Shown one piece after another: positions 48,927-57,202 of a stretch of DNA of 64,000 nucleotides. A program made the position numbers and the translations under genes. The DNA comes from Xylanimonas protaetiae. GTDB taxonomy: Bacteria > Actinomycetota > Actinomycetes > Actinomycetales > Cellulomonadaceae. The notes beneath the pieces are model-generated. The model was given only the letters and a program-made list of their open reading frames with translations, ran no database searches and was not told the origin of the DNA. The number at the start of each line of letters is the position of its first letter. The first letter of the stretch is position 1. Where the stretch lies: NCBI RefSeq assembly GCF_004135385.1, contig NZ_CP035493.1, forward strand, positions 1,054,001-1,118,000, written 5' to 3'.

Positions 48927-49856
48927 TCACGCGTGGCTGGGGTGCTCGTGCTGGACGTGCTCGGCCGGCTCGATCTGGAACGTGGAGTGCTCGACGGCGA
49001 TGGCGAAGTGCGTCGCGAGGCACTCCTGGAGCTGGTCGAGGATCCGCCCGGCGTGCCCGTCGCTGAAGCACTCGCTCTCGACGACGACGTGGGCGGACAG
49101 CACCGGCAGGCCGGTCGCGATGAGCGACGCGTGCACGTCGTGCACCTCGCGCACGTGGTCGACCTCGAGCAGGTGGGCGCGGACGTCGTCGAGGTCGAGT
49201 CCCGGCGGGGTCGACTCGAGCAGCACCGACGTCGTCTCCCACAGGATCTTCGCGGCGCGCGGCAGGATCAGGACGCCGATGAGCAGGCCCGCGACGGCGT
49301 CGGCCTGCTGCCACCCGGTCGCGGCGATGACGACCGCTGCGACGATGACGGCGACGGAGCCCAGGGCGTCGTTGAGCACCTCGAGGAACGCGGCCCGCAG
49401 GTTGAGGTTCGCCGCCCGCCGTGACGCCAGGACCAGCAGCGACGCGACGTTCCCCACGAGGCCGACGACGCCGAAGACGACGAGCTCGCCCGAGGCGATC
49501 TCGGGCGGCGAGAACAGCCGCTGCACGCCCTCGACCAGCACGTAGACGCCGACGGCGAGCAGGATCGCCGACTGCCCGAGCGCGGCGAGCACCTCAGCGC
49601 GGCGGAACCCCCACGTGCGCTGCGACGTCGCCGGGCGCAGCGACAGGTGCGCCGCGAAGAGCGCGAGGGCGAGGCCCGCGGCGTCGACCAGCATGTGCGC
49701 GGCGTCGACCAGCAGCGCGAGCGACCCGGTGAGGAGCGCGCCGACCACCTCGGCCAGCAGGATCGTCGCCGTGATCGCGAAGGCGACAGCGAGCCGCCCG
49801 CGATGGTCGCCGGGCCCGCCGGGCCCGCCGGGGGCATGGTCGTGGTCGTGGCTCAT
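48927..49856 (-). CDS. Cation diffusion facilitator (CzcD-like metal exporter)
   Basis: A 309-residue membrane protein with six hydrophobic helices and a His-rich N-terminus (MSHDHDHA). The TM2 metal motif is DAAHMLVDAAGL. In TM5 the usual HxxxD appears as EVLND, so Glu replaces His there, which could shift metal preference from Zn2+. A cytoplasmic ferredoxin-like domain closes the protein (HVREVHDVHASLIATG) with His-rich C-terminal HVQHEHPSHA. The ATG at 49856 has AACGCT six bases upstream. It is convergent with the amidotransferase gene. Confidence 0.9.
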   Translation of the reverse strand: MSHDHDHAPGGPGGPGDHRGRLAVAFAITATILLAEVVGALLTGSLALLVDAAHMLVDAAGLALALFAAHLSLRPATSQRTWGFRRAEVLAALGQSAILLAVGVYVLVEGVQRLFSPPEIASGELVVFGVVGLVGNVASLLVLASRRAANLNLRAAFLEVLNDALGSVAVIVAAVVIAATGWQQADAVAGLLIGVLILPRAAKILWETTSVLLESTPPGLDLDDVRAHLLEVDHVREVHDVHASLIATGLPVLSAHVVVESECFSDGHAGRILDQLQECLATHFAIAVEHSTFQIEPAEHVQHEHPSHA

Positions 49857-49916
49857 GAGCCCAGCGTTCCACGGACGGCGCAGGGCGTCGGACGCGGGCA
49901 CGCTGGCGCCGGATCG

Positions 49917-50663
49917 CTACAGCAGGAGCAGGTTGAGCGACGCGACGACGACGAGCACCGTGACGAGGCGGTCGAACAGGCGCTGGTCCACGCGGCCGAC
50001 GACCTTCCGGCCGATCCACGTCCCCACGAGCACGACGGGCGCGAGCACCGCCCAGAGCGCCACCGTGTCGGCGCGCACGATCCCCACGCCCACCGCGACG
50101 GGCAGCTTGATCACGTTGACCGTGAAGAAGAACCACGCCGTCGTGCCGAGGAACCGCCACTTCTCGAACCCCGTGGCGAGCAGGTAGAGGCTCATGGGCG
50201 GGCCGCCCGCGTTGGCCACCATCGTGGTGAACCCGGCGAGGCCGCCGTACCCCGCGGCGGCGGTGCGCGAGTCGGCGCGCAGACGGTTGCGGCCCAGGTT
50301 GAGCAGGAGCAGGACGAGCAGGATCGCGCCGATGGTGCGGCGCATGACCTGGTCGCTGACCGCGCCGAGGAACACCGCCCCGAGGGCGACGCCCACGATC
50401 ACGGGTCCCAGGAGCCGCCCGATGACGCGGAAGTCGGCGTGCTTGCGGTACGCCCAGATCGCCACGAGGTCGCCCGTGACCAGCAGCAGGAGCACCGCGC
50501 CCGTCGAGTCGCGGGCGGGGACGACGAGCGCCATGAGCGCGGCCGCGATGAGCCCGAGGCCGCCGAGCGCCGTCTTGGAGAAGCCGACGAGCAGCGCGAC
50601 CAGCACCGCGACGGCCCAGCCCGTCCACGGCAGGGCGTCGATCAGGGGCGCCGGCTCAAGCAC
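49917..50663 (-). CDS. TSUP (TauE/SafE) family transporter
   Basis: A 248-residue protein with about eight membrane helices. GFSKTALGGLGLIAAALMAL and the second-half motif GGLAGFTTMVANAGGPPMSLYLL are the paired signatures of the TauE/SafE family, which exports sulphite or organosulphonates or moves other anions. The GTG at 50663 has GAGG with seven bases between. An ATG at 50679 heads a short upstream frame whose stop overlaps this start. Divergent from a TetR regulator, which may control it. Confidence 0.85.
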   Translation of the reverse strand: MLEPAPLIDALPWTGWAVAVLVALLVGFSKTALGGLGLIAAALMALVVPARDSTGAVLLLLVTGDLVAIWAYRKHADFRVIGRLLGPVIVGVALGAVFLGAVSDQVMRRTIGAILLVLLLLNLGRNRLRADSRTAAAGYGGLAGFTTMVANAGGPPMSLYLLATGFEKWRFLGTTAWFFFTVNVIKLPVAVGVGIVRADTVALWAVLAPVVLVGTWIGRKVVGRVDQRLFDRLVTVLVVVASLNLLLL

Positions 50664-50679
50664 GGGGGCGCCTCGTCAT
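50659..50679 (-). other. Seven-codon upstream ORF overlapping the TSUP start
   Basis: ATG at 50679 is six bases after TACGGT and encodes MTRRPRA, ending at a TGA that overlaps the beginning of the TSUP gene. It could couple translation or be a chance open frame. Confidence 0.3.
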
Positions 50680-50685
50680 GCCCGC

Positions 50686-50691
50686 ACCGTA
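50686..50691 (-). promoter_or_regulatory. -10 box for the TSUP gene
   Basis: TACGGT on the minus strand, six bases before the ATG of the short upstream frame and 22 before the GTG at 50663. Confidence 0.45.
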
Positions 50692-50714
50692 GCGGAGGCC
50701 ATCCTCACGCTCAT

Positions 50715-50745
50715 AGTTGGCCAACTGACCAAGTCAGGTGACCTG
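50715..50745. promoter_or_regulatory. Two palindromes between divergent TSUP and TetR genes
   Basis: AGTTGGCCAACT (50715-50726) is a perfect 12-bp palindrome, and CAGGTGACCTG (50735-50745) a perfect 11-bp one. Either or both could be TetR operators covering the two divergent promoters. Confidence 0.55.
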
Positions 50746-50752
50746 CTCGCCG

Positions 50753-50758
50753 TACGGT
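50753..50758 (+). promoter_or_regulatory. Leaderless -10 box of the TetR gene
   Basis: TACGGT, six bases before the ATG at 50765. Confidence 0.55.
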
Positions 50759-50764
50759 GGGGGC

Positions 50765-51397
50765 ATGAGCGAGAACCCGAACGCACCCCGCAAGCGCGTC
50801 AGCGCCGACGAGCGCCGTCGGCTGCTCGTCGCCGCCGCGCTGCGGGTCATGCGGCGCGACGGCGTCGGCGCCGCGACCACGCGCGCGATCTGCGCCGAGG
50901 CCGGGATGCCGCACGGCGCGTTCCACTACTGCTTCCACGGCAAGAAGGACCTTTACACGGCGCTGCTCGCGACCGAGGTTGAGGTGGACCTCGACGACCT
51001 GTGGACGAGCGTCGCCCCCGGCATGCCGCCCGAGGACGGCATCCGCGCGCTGCTCCTCGCGCACTGGGCTGCGATCGAGGCGGCGCCCGACGCGCAGCTG
51101 GTCCTCTACGAGCTCGGCGACCTCGCGCTGCGCGACCCCGACCTGCACGACCTGGCCCAGTGGGAGCAGCGCGCCGCCGTCGACAAGGCCGCCGAGGCCG
51201 TCGCACGCCTCACCGCCGAGGGCGGCTTCGGCCTCGTCCGCGACGCGCGCGCCGTCGCAGAGCTCGTCGTCTCGACGCTCGACGGCGTCGCCCGCGCATG
51301 GCTGCGCCATCGCGACGACGAACGTGCCCGCGCGACCCTCACCGACCTCGCAGGCCTGCTGGCCACCCTGACCACCCCGACCGGAGGAACACCGTGA
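50765..51397 (+). CDS. TetR family regulator
   Basis: A 210-residue regulator. The N-terminal helix-turn-helix is VSADERRRLLVAAALRVMRRDGVGAATTRAICAEAGMPHGAFHY, followed by the family turn CFHGKKDLY. A helical ligand domain follows. The ATG at 50765 is chosen over an earlier in-frame ATG at 50738 because TACGGT lies six bases before it. Its stop overlaps the GTG of a GNAT gene (GTGA). Palindromes between it and the TSUP gene suggest control of both. Confidence 0.9.
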   Translation: MSENPNAPRKRVSADERRRLLVAAALRVMRRDGVGAATTRAICAEAGMPHGAFHYCFHGKKDLYTALLATEVEVDLDDLWTSVAPGMPPEDGIRALLLAHWAAIEAAPDAQLVLYELGDLALRDPDLHDLAQWEQRAAVDKAAEAVARLTAEGGFGLVRDARAVAELVVSTLDGVARAWLRHRDDERARATLTDLAGLLATLTTPTGGTP

Positions 51398-52032
51398 CCG
51401 AGATCCAGTACCGCCCCTACCTGGAGCAGGACGCCCAGGACGTCAAGGCGATCATCAACCAGGCGTTCTCCATCGACCGCTTCGTCAAGGAGCCCCGCCT
51501 CCTGGGCGGCGCGCTCGAGGTCTACCTGCGCACCTGCCTGCTCGCCAGCACGTACGCGCGGGTCGCGGTCCAGGACGGCCGCGTCGTCGGCATCCTCATG
51601 GGTCGCGTGTCCGGGCACGAGCGGCTCCCCGGCCGGCTCCGCAACCGCCTGCTGACCGGGTCGCACATGGCACGGCTCGCCGTCCTCGGCGTCACGGAGC
51701 ACAGGTCGCTGCGCCAGTACTTCCAGTTCGACGCCGTCTACGCCCGCCTGCGCAAGGCCGCCACCGCGCCGACCACCGACGAGCTCACCCTCTTCGCCGT
51801 CGACGCCTCCACGCGCGGGCTCGGCGTCGGCAAGGCGCTCTACGACACCTACCTGGACCACCTGCGCGAGCACGGCCGCAGCGACTTCTACCTGTACACC
51901 GACACGCGCTGCTCGTACGGGTTCTACGAGAAGCAGGGCATGACGCGGGCGGCCGCCGAGGACATGACGATCCGGCTCGACGGCACGCCGGAGACCCTGG
52001 GCGTCTTCCTCTATGCGGGGAGCGCCACCTGA
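51394..52032 (+). CDS. GNAT family N-acetyltransferase
   Basis: A 212-residue acyl-CoA transferase: YLEQDAQDVKAIINQAF, VAVQDGRVVGILMGRV, then the acetyl-CoA site LFAVDASTRGLGVGKALYDTYL and the C-terminal CSYGFYEKQGM. The GTG start overlaps the TetR stop codon and has GGAGG six bases upstream. Being coupled to a TetR gene it may modify a drug or metabolite sensed by that regulator. Substrate unknown. Confidence 0.88.
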   Translation: MTEIQYRPYLEQDAQDVKAIINQAFSIDRFVKEPRLLGGALEVYLRTCLLASTYARVAVQDGRVVGILMGRVSGHERLPGRLRNRLLTGSHMARLAVLGVTEHRSLRQYFQFDAVYARLRKAATAPTTDELTLFAVDASTRGLGVGKALYDTYLDHLREHGRSDFYLYTDTRCSYGFYEKQGMTRAAAEDMTIRLDGTPETLGVFLYAGSAT

Positions 52033-52056
52033 CCCTCGCCCCGCGCCCCGTCCGCG

Positions 52057-52815
52057 CTACCGTCCGCCGCTCTCCGGCACGACGCCGAGGTGCCGGGCGA
52101 AGAACCGCACGGAGCTGTCGATCTCGAACATCGGCACCCGGAAGTGGCTGCCGGGGTTGGCGTGCAGGGTCTTCTCGGCGGACCCGAGCGCGTCGTAGAG
52201 CCTCAGGGCGCCGTCGCGCGGCTCGCCGGTGTCGTCCCACTGGACCACGAACTCGACCGGCACCGTGATCCGCGCGGCCGCCTCGGCGAGCCAGGGGCTG
52301 GCGACCAGGCCCAGCACCGCGGCCGTGATCCGCGGCTCCTGCGCGACGAGGCGGATGCCCATCTCGCCGCCCTGGGACAGGCCGTAGTACCCGACGGGCC
52401 CGTGCGCACCGACGACGTCCAGCCGCTGGAGCGCGTCCAGGACGGTCCGCCAGTCGGGGACGAGCTCGGCCGCGACGGTCTCGCAGAGGTCGGGCCAGGC
52501 CTGCCCGGCAGGCTCGTCGGCGGCCCTCCGCTCGTCGAGGAGCGCGACGAGCCGCCGGATCTCGGGGTGCTCCGGCCGGTCGCCGGTGCCCGGTGCGTCG
52601 ATGGCGGCGACGGCGTAGCCGCTGGACCGCACGTAGGGGATCGCCCGCGAGACGACCTCCCACCCCTTCTTGTGCTGGCCGCCGCCGTGCCCGATCAGCA
52701 CCAGCGGCCGGGGGCCGTCGCCGCCGTCGGGGGTCCAGAGGGCCCCGGGGATGTCGCCGACGGCGAAGAGCTGCTCGCGGACGCCGTCGGCGACCGTCTC
52801 GGAGAGGATGCGCAC
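52057..52815 (-). CDS. Alpha/beta hydrolase
   Basis: A 252-residue hydrolase. LVLIGHGGGQHKKG is the oxyanion region, GYYGLSQGGEMGI carries the G-x-S-x-G nucleophile elbow, VVQWDDTGEP the acid and NPGSHFRVP the His. The GTG at 52815 is the best start though its ribosome binding site is weak; the frame continues upstream. It lies 56 bases after a TetR gene on the same strand and is probably co-transcribed. A role in ester or lactone hydrolysis is likely but undetermined. Confidence 0.8.
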   Translation of the reverse strand: MRILSETVADGVREQLFAVGDIPGALWTPDGGDGPRPLVLIGHGGGQHKKGWEVVSRAIPYVRSSGYAVAAIDAPGTGDRPEHPEIRRLVALLDERRAADEPAGQAWPDLCETVAAELVPDWRTVLDALQRLDVVGAHGPVGYYGLSQGGEMGIRLVAQEPRITAAVLGLVASPWLAEAAARITVPVEFVVQWDDTGEPRDGALRLYDALGSAEKTLHANPGSHFRVPMFEIDSSVRFFARHLGVVPESGGR

Positions 52816-52871
52816 TCCCGTATGCCAGCCGACGGGGCGACGCCGGGGCAAGTGCTTACTCGGCCCGGTGA

Positions 52872-53450
52872 TCAGGCCGCGAGGGTCTTGCGCACCGTGC
52901 GCAGCAGCTGCCGGACGACGTCGTACCGCGACGCCGTCGTCCCGGAGAGCACCTCCCACGTCGCGTAGAAGAACGCGCCCAGGGCGCTGACGACCCACTC
53001 CGTGGAGAGCTCGGCGTCGATGGTCCCGTCGGCGCGGCCGCGCTCGACCACGGCCCGGAGGTCGGCCTGCACGAACGCGTCCTCGTCGAAGATCCCGTTG
53101 TCGCCGAGCGTCTCGGTGAAGTACAGCGCGAGGAGGTCGGACAGCTCGACGTACTCCTGGCAGAGGCGTTCGATCGCGCCGATCGCCGATCCCTCCGTCA
53201 GGGCGGCGCGCTCGTGGGCCGCCGCGAACCTGGCCCGCGCATCCTCGCCGAGGGCTGCGAGCAGGTCGGCCCGCTCGGGGAAGTACCGGTAGAGCGTCGT
53301 GCGCCCGATGCCGGCGGCGTCGGCGATCTGGCCCAGCGACGCGGACGAGTCCTTCGCGAGCTGGGCGACCGCCGTGTCGAGGATCAGCCGGTGGGTGCGG
53401 GCCCGGGCCCCCGTGAGCGCGGGCGCCGCGGCGTCTGCGGTGGTGTTCAT
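52872..53450 (-). CDS. TetR family regulator of the adjacent ABC exporter
   Basis: A 192-residue regulator with HTH RTHRLILDTAVAQLAKDSSASLGQIADAAGIGRTTLYRYFPERADLL, a typical TetR_N segment. The ATG at 53450 is chosen over one at 53459 because TATCGT lies seven bases upstream. It is divergent from an ABC transporter gene whose -10 box sits inside the palindrome AACG-TAC-CGTT, the kind of site such regulators use. The likely effect is drug-inducible export. Confidence 0.9.
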   Translation of the reverse strand: MNTTADAAAPALTGARARTHRLILDTAVAQLAKDSSASLGQIADAAGIGRTTLYRYFPERADLLAALGEDARARFAAAHERAALTEGSAIGAIERLCQEYVELSDLLALYFTETLGDNGIFDEDAFVQADLRAVVERGRADGTIDAELSTEWVVSALGAFFYATWEVLSGTTASRYDVVRQLLRTVRKTLAA

Positions 53451-53457
53451 GCCGATC

Positions 53458-53463
53458 ACGATA
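53458..53463 (-). promoter_or_regulatory. Leaderless -10 box of the second TetR gene
   Basis: TATCGT on the minus strand, seven bases before the ATG at 53450. Confidence 0.5.
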
Positions 53464-53514
53464 GCCGTCTGAGGTGCCGGAAGGGGGCATCTGATCGCTG
53501 ATCTGGCGCACCGC

Positions 53515-53546
53515 TGGACTGAAATGGAACATCAACGTACCGTTTC
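53515..53546 (+). promoter_or_regulatory. ABC exporter promoter with embedded palindrome
   Basis: TGGACT (53515-53520), 17 bases, TACCGT (53538-53543), eight bases to the ATG at 53552. AACG-TAC-CGTT (53534-53544) overlaps the -10 box, and GAAATGG/CCGTTTC (53521-53527 and 53540-53546) form a wider dyad. Confidence 0.55.
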
Positions 53547-53551
53547 GGCTC

Positions 53552-55324
53552 ATGAGCAACCCCAAGACCTCCGCGACGCCGGCGAACCCGGAACGCACCT
53601 GGCGCACCTTCCTGTCGTTCATGCGGCCCTACCGGGCGATGATCTCGGTCGGCGCGGTCCTCGGCGTGATCGCCACCGTGGCCAACCTCTGGTTCCCGCG
53701 CCTCACCGAGTACGTCATCGACGCCCTCGCCACCGGCCGGTCCACGACCGGCTACCTCGTCGCGGCGGGCATCGTCACGCTCGTCGGCCTGGCCGGGCTG
53801 CTGGGGCAGTTCATCGTGCTCGGCCGCACCGGCGAGACCGTCGTCTTCGACGTCCGCGCCGCGCTGGTCAAGCGCATCCTGCGCGGCTCGGTGCCCGAGG
53901 TGCTCTCGCGCAGCTCCGGCGACCTCGTCTCGCGGGCCACCGCCGACGCCCCGCTGCTCCAGCTCGCGGTGAGCACCGGGTTCGTCTCGTTCGTCACCGC
54001 GATCGCCGGCGTCATCGGCACCATCGTGTTCATGGGCGTCATCGACGGCGTCATGCTCGGCATCACGCTGGCTGCCGTCGCGGTGCTCGCCGTGTTCATG
54101 GGCCTGCTCATGCCGCGCGCCGGGCGCGAGCGAGCGCTCGCGCAGGACGCCGTCGGCGCGCTCGGCGGCGAGCTCGACGGGACGATCAAGGCCCTGCGGA
54201 CCATCAAGTCCCTCGGCGCCGAGGACTCCCGTGGGCAGGCCGCGCTCGACTCCGCGCACAAGGCGCGCAAGCACGGCATCGCCGCGATGGTCACCGAGAC
54301 CCTCGCCTTCGAGATCGGCCTCGGCGGCATGGCCATCGTGACCGTCGTCATGCTGGGCTTCGGCGCCTGGCGCGTGAGCGAGGGCCACCTGAGCATCGCC
54401 GCGCTCGTCGCGTTCATCATGTACGCGATGAACTTCACGATGCCGCTCATGGAGGTCGCCTCCGGCTTCCAGACGATCCAGCAGGGCCTCGCCGCCTCGA
54501 AGCGCATCGCCGAGGCCGAGGAGATCCCGTTCGAGGAGTCCGACGACGCCGCCCCGGCGACGTCGTCCACCGCGCCGGCCCGGGGCGACGTCCCGATCCT
54601 CGAGCTCCGCGGCGTGACCGCCGCGTACAACCCGCGCGACGGCGACGTGGTCACGGGCCTCGACCTGACCATCCCGCGCACGGGACACGTCGCGCTCGTC
54701 GGCCCGTCGGGCGCCGGCAAGACGTCCACGATGTCGCTGCTGCTGCGCTTCCTCGCCCCGCGGGCGGGGCAGATCCTGCTCGACGGCGTCTCGTACGACG
54801 ACCTGACCTTCGCGCAGGTGCGCGAACGGTTCGCGTACGTCGAGCAGGAGCCCACCGTGCTGCCGGGCACCGTGCGCGACAACCTCGTCGCCGCGAAGCC
54901 CGACGCCACCGACGCCGAGCTGCACGACGTCCTCGCCGCCGTCCACCTCGACTCCGACGTCGCGAGCCTCCCCGACGGCCTGGACACCACGCTCATCGGG
55001 GCGACCATGACCGGCGGCGGCCGCCAGCGCCTCGCGCTGGCCCGCGCGCTCCTGCGCAACCCGGACGTGCTGCTCCTCGACGAGCCCACCTCCCAGATCG
55101 CGGGCTCCACGGAGGACGCGATCCACGAGGCGATCGCCGCCACCGCCGCCCACCGTGCCGTCGTCACCATCGCGCACCGCGAGGAGACGGTCCGCCACGC
55201 CGACACGATCGTCGTCATGGAGGCCGGGCGGGTCCGCGCCACGGGGACGCACGCCGAGCTGCTCGCCACGGACGCGCTGTACCAGGAGCTCATGAGCAAC
55301 CTGCGGATCAACGACGGCGCGTAG
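53552..55324 (+). CDS. ABC exporter, fused permease-ATPase, with atypical signature motif
   Basis: A 590-residue half-transporter: six membrane helices (about 30-320), then an ATPase with Walker A GPSGAGKT (about 384), Walker B VLLLDEPTS and the switch TIAHR. The signature, normally LSGGQ, reads MTGGGRQR near 486, so Ser and Gln of the motif are changed. Homodimers of this MsbA/LmrA type export drugs or lipids; a degenerate signature is more usual in one half of heterodimers, yet no partner is adjacent. The gene is divergent from a TetR regulator and ends in a strong palindrome. Confidence 0.9.
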   Translation: MSNPKTSATPANPERTWRTFLSFMRPYRAMISVGAVLGVIATVANLWFPRLTEYVIDALATGRSTTGYLVAAGIVTLVGLAGLLGQFIVLGRTGETVVFDVRAALVKRILRGSVPEVLSRSSGDLVSRATADAPLLQLAVSTGFVSFVTAIAGVIGTIVFMGVIDGVMLGITLAAVAVLAVFMGLLMPRAGRERALAQDAVGALGGELDGTIKALRTIKSLGAEDSRGQAALDSAHKARKHGIAAMVTETLAFEIGLGGMAIVTVVMLGFGAWRVSEGHLSIAALVAFIMYAMNFTMPLMEVASGFQTIQQGLAASKRIAEAEEIPFEESDDAAPATSSTAPARGDVPILELRGVTAAYNPRDGDVVTGLDLTIPRTGHVALVGPSGAGKTSTMSLLLRFLAPRAGQILLDGVSYDDLTFAQVRERFAYVEQEPTVLPGTVRDNLVAAKPDATDAELHDVLAAVHLDSDVASLPDGLDTTLIGATMTGGGRQRLALARALLRNPDVLLLDEPTSQIAGSTEDAIHEAIAATAAHRAVVTIAHREETVRHADTIVVMEAGRVRATGTHAELLATDALYQELMSNLRINDGA

Positions 55325-55334
55325 CCCGGGCTCT

Positions 55335-55383
55335 GCTCGCCCTGGTGCGACCGGCCCGACGGGTCGGTGGCACCAGGGCGAGC
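55335..55383 (+). terminator. Strong palindrome after the ABC exporter
   Basis: Arms 55335-55348 and 55370-55383 are a perfect 14-bp stem, and the interior pairs further (ACCG/CGGT, CCC/GGG). It lies 11 bases past the stop and could serve the convergent gene too. Confidence 0.7.
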
Positions 55384-55422
55384 TGCTGGTCAGGCCCGAC
55401 GCCCGGACCATCAGGGAGGGGC

Positions 55423-56229
55423 TCAGGCGTCGGCAGTGATGCGGTAGAGGCGCTCGCTCCCGAAGCGCTGGAACCCTGCCCGCGCGAGGATCGGCGCCGA
55501 TGTCTCGGCGCGCCCCTTGACCAACGCGACGCTCGCGCCGAGATCACGGGCGATGCGCAGCCGCTCGAAGAGCTGGGCGCGGTAGGCCCCGCGGTGTCGT
55601 GCTTCCGGTACCGTCGCCCCACCCCACAGCCGGGCCACCGCTCCGGGCCCGCCCGAAGGTGGGCCGGCGATCGTCACGCCGCCGGTCGACGCCGGACGTC
55701 CGTCAAGCGTCGCCAGAACCCGAAAGCCGGTGCGCGACTCCCAGTCCGACCGAAGCACGGCCGCCTCCGCCTCGAGGCGCTCCGCCGTCAGCGGCTCCTG
55801 CCCCCACACACGGACGTCGACCTCGTCGACGCCGCGTCGGGTTGCCATGGCGTCGACTCGCATCACCTCGACGCCGGCCTGTCGACAGCCGAGGTCGGGC
55901 AGGACGTCCAGAGGCAGGGCAAGGACGTCCGTGACGTCCTCATGGACGGCGCCGCGGCGCTTCAAGGCGTCCTCGAAGTCCGTCGGCCGCTCCGTGCCGT
56001 TGACCCAGATGCCGACGGTCGGCCGTCCCCAGGCGCGGACGCGATCGACGACGCGGTCGATCACGTCATCCGCTGCATGGTCGGAGTCGACGGAGTCCGC
56101 GACGACACCCATCCCGGACCACGCGGGATAGCACACGATCCGATGGTCGGTCTGCTCCATCTCCGCGCCCTCGGGCAACCACAGCCACTCGGCTGCCGCT
56201 GCGAGCACGAGGTCCGGGGTCCACATCAC
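55423..56229 (-). CDS. GNAT-like acetyltransferase
   Basis: A 268-residue protein. The C-terminal half has a GNAT core: RVLATLDGRPASTGGVTIAG, then VARLWGGATVPEARHRGAYRAQLFERLRIARDLGAS with the acetyl-CoA loop and ALVKGRAETSAPILARAGFQRFG. The N-terminal half is a second, divergent GNAT-like fold. TAACCT lies six bases before the GTG at 56229, so this start is chosen over the ATG two codons on. Slightly lower GC and less extreme codon bias than neighbours. Substrate unknown. Confidence 0.75.
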   Translation of the reverse strand: MMWTPDLVLAAAAEWLWLPEGAEMEQTDHRIVCYPAWSGMGVVADSVDSDHAADDVIDRVVDRVRAWGRPTVGIWVNGTERPTDFEDALKRRGAVHEDVTDVLALPLDVLPDLGCRQAGVEVMRVDAMATRRGVDEVDVRVWGQEPLTAERLEAEAAVLRSDWESRTGFRVLATLDGRPASTGGVTIAGPPSGGPGAVARLWGGATVPEARHRGAYRAQLFERLRIARDLGASVALVKGRAETSAPILARAGFQRFGSERLYRITADA

Positions 56230-56235
56230 CTCAGG

Positions 56236-56241
56236 AGGTTA
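56236..56241 (-). promoter_or_regulatory. Leaderless -10 box of the GNAT-like gene
   Basis: TAACCT on the minus strand, six bases before the GTG at 56229. Its first three bases are the TAA stop of the truncated phosphatase gene upstream. Confidence 0.5.
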
Positions 56242-56493
56242 GCCGTCGAGCGCTGCAGCCAGTTGCGCGACGCCTGCCGGATAGAACGGCGGGGCCGTCT
56301 GGACCGTCCTGCGCAGATCCGAAGCAACGACTGCCGCGGTCTCCTGGCTGCCGACACCGGTCCGCAGCGCCCGAGCGATCCACCCTGCGTCCTCACTACC
56401 CCTCGCAGTCAACTCCGAGTCAAACTGGCCGCCGACCAGTCCGTCGACGTGATGCGTCGCCTCCGGATGGGTCACCACGTAGACCGTGCGCAC
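56239..56493 (-). pseudogene. Truncated histidine phosphatase
   Basis: About 84 residues from the GTG at 56493: [21 protein letters not shown] is the phosphatase N-terminus, with His of the usual RHG motif in THP form, as in one actinobacterial branch. [10 protein letters not shown] matches the next conserved block. The protein then ends at residue 84, where family members run to about 200, so the catalytic C-terminal His is absent. The stop falls directly before the GNAT-like gene. It is probably a decayed remnant; the frame remains open upstream to 56586. Confidence 0.65.
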
Positions 56494-56611
56494 GCGGGCA
56501 GGGACAACGCCGGGAACCGGCGGCGCGGGCAGGTCCTGGCGACTGATCACCGCAGGATCGTTGCACAGCACTGCAGTCCCGCTCACGGCCGCGGCCGCGG
56601 CCAGCGTCTCC

Positions 56612-57202
56612 TCAGTGCGAGGGATAGGGGATCGGTACGGAGTGGTCGCCGAAGGTGAGGGTGCCGGTCCCGTCAGGGGCGCACGTCACCTCGTAGTCTC
56701 CGCGTGCCAGATCGCTGTCGCCGTAGGTCGGGCCATCGACCTGGTCTCCGGTGTACGTGAACCATGAGGGTCCGCCGGTCAGCACCCACCAGCGGGGCGC
56801 CTCGGTCCACGGGTTCGCCGGACGTTCCTCCACCGCGATCCATGACGTGTCGCCCTCTCCGCAGTGCGCGACGACGTACCTCCGATCTGTGGAGAACCAG
56901 GCGAAGACGACCGCGACGGCAGCAAGGAGGATCAGGAGCCCGGCACCGAACAACGGCAGGCAGCCCGTCCCGTGCCGGCCAACCAGCCGCGTCAGGCTCA
57001 CCACGGCGACGGCAGCGCAGAACAGCAGCGCCGCAACAAGCGCGCAGATCCACGTCAGCGCGGTGTGGTTCGCCAACAGGTAGAGGGCGTCCTGGTGGTT
57101 CTCAGGGTGCTGCGACGCCTGTGAGGACACATACCCGATGCCAGCACCGATGAGGAAGCACGCGACCACCGCGCCCCAGAAGATCCCCCGCGCCCGCGTC
57201 AT
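56612..57202 (-). CDS. Membrane protein with extracellular C-terminal domain, unknown
   Basis: A 196-residue protein from the ATG at 57202. Three hydrophobic helices ([62 protein letters not shown]) are followed by a 100-residue domain with Trp/Tyr-rich motifs ([18 protein letters not shown]) and two Cys that may form a disulphide. I recognise no family. It lies in the lower-GC accessory stretch. The start is tentative, as no strong ribosome binding site is present. Confidence 0.6.
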   Translation of the reverse strand: MTRARGIFWGAVVACFLIGAGIGYVSSQASQHPENHQDALYLLANHTALTWICALVAALLFCAAVAVVSLTRLVGRHGTGCLPLFGAGLLILLAAVAVVFAWFSTDRRYVVAHCGEGDTSWIAVEERPANPWTEAPRWWVLTGGPSWFTYTGDQVDGPTYGDSDLARGDYEVTCAPDGTGTLTFGDHSVPIPYPSH

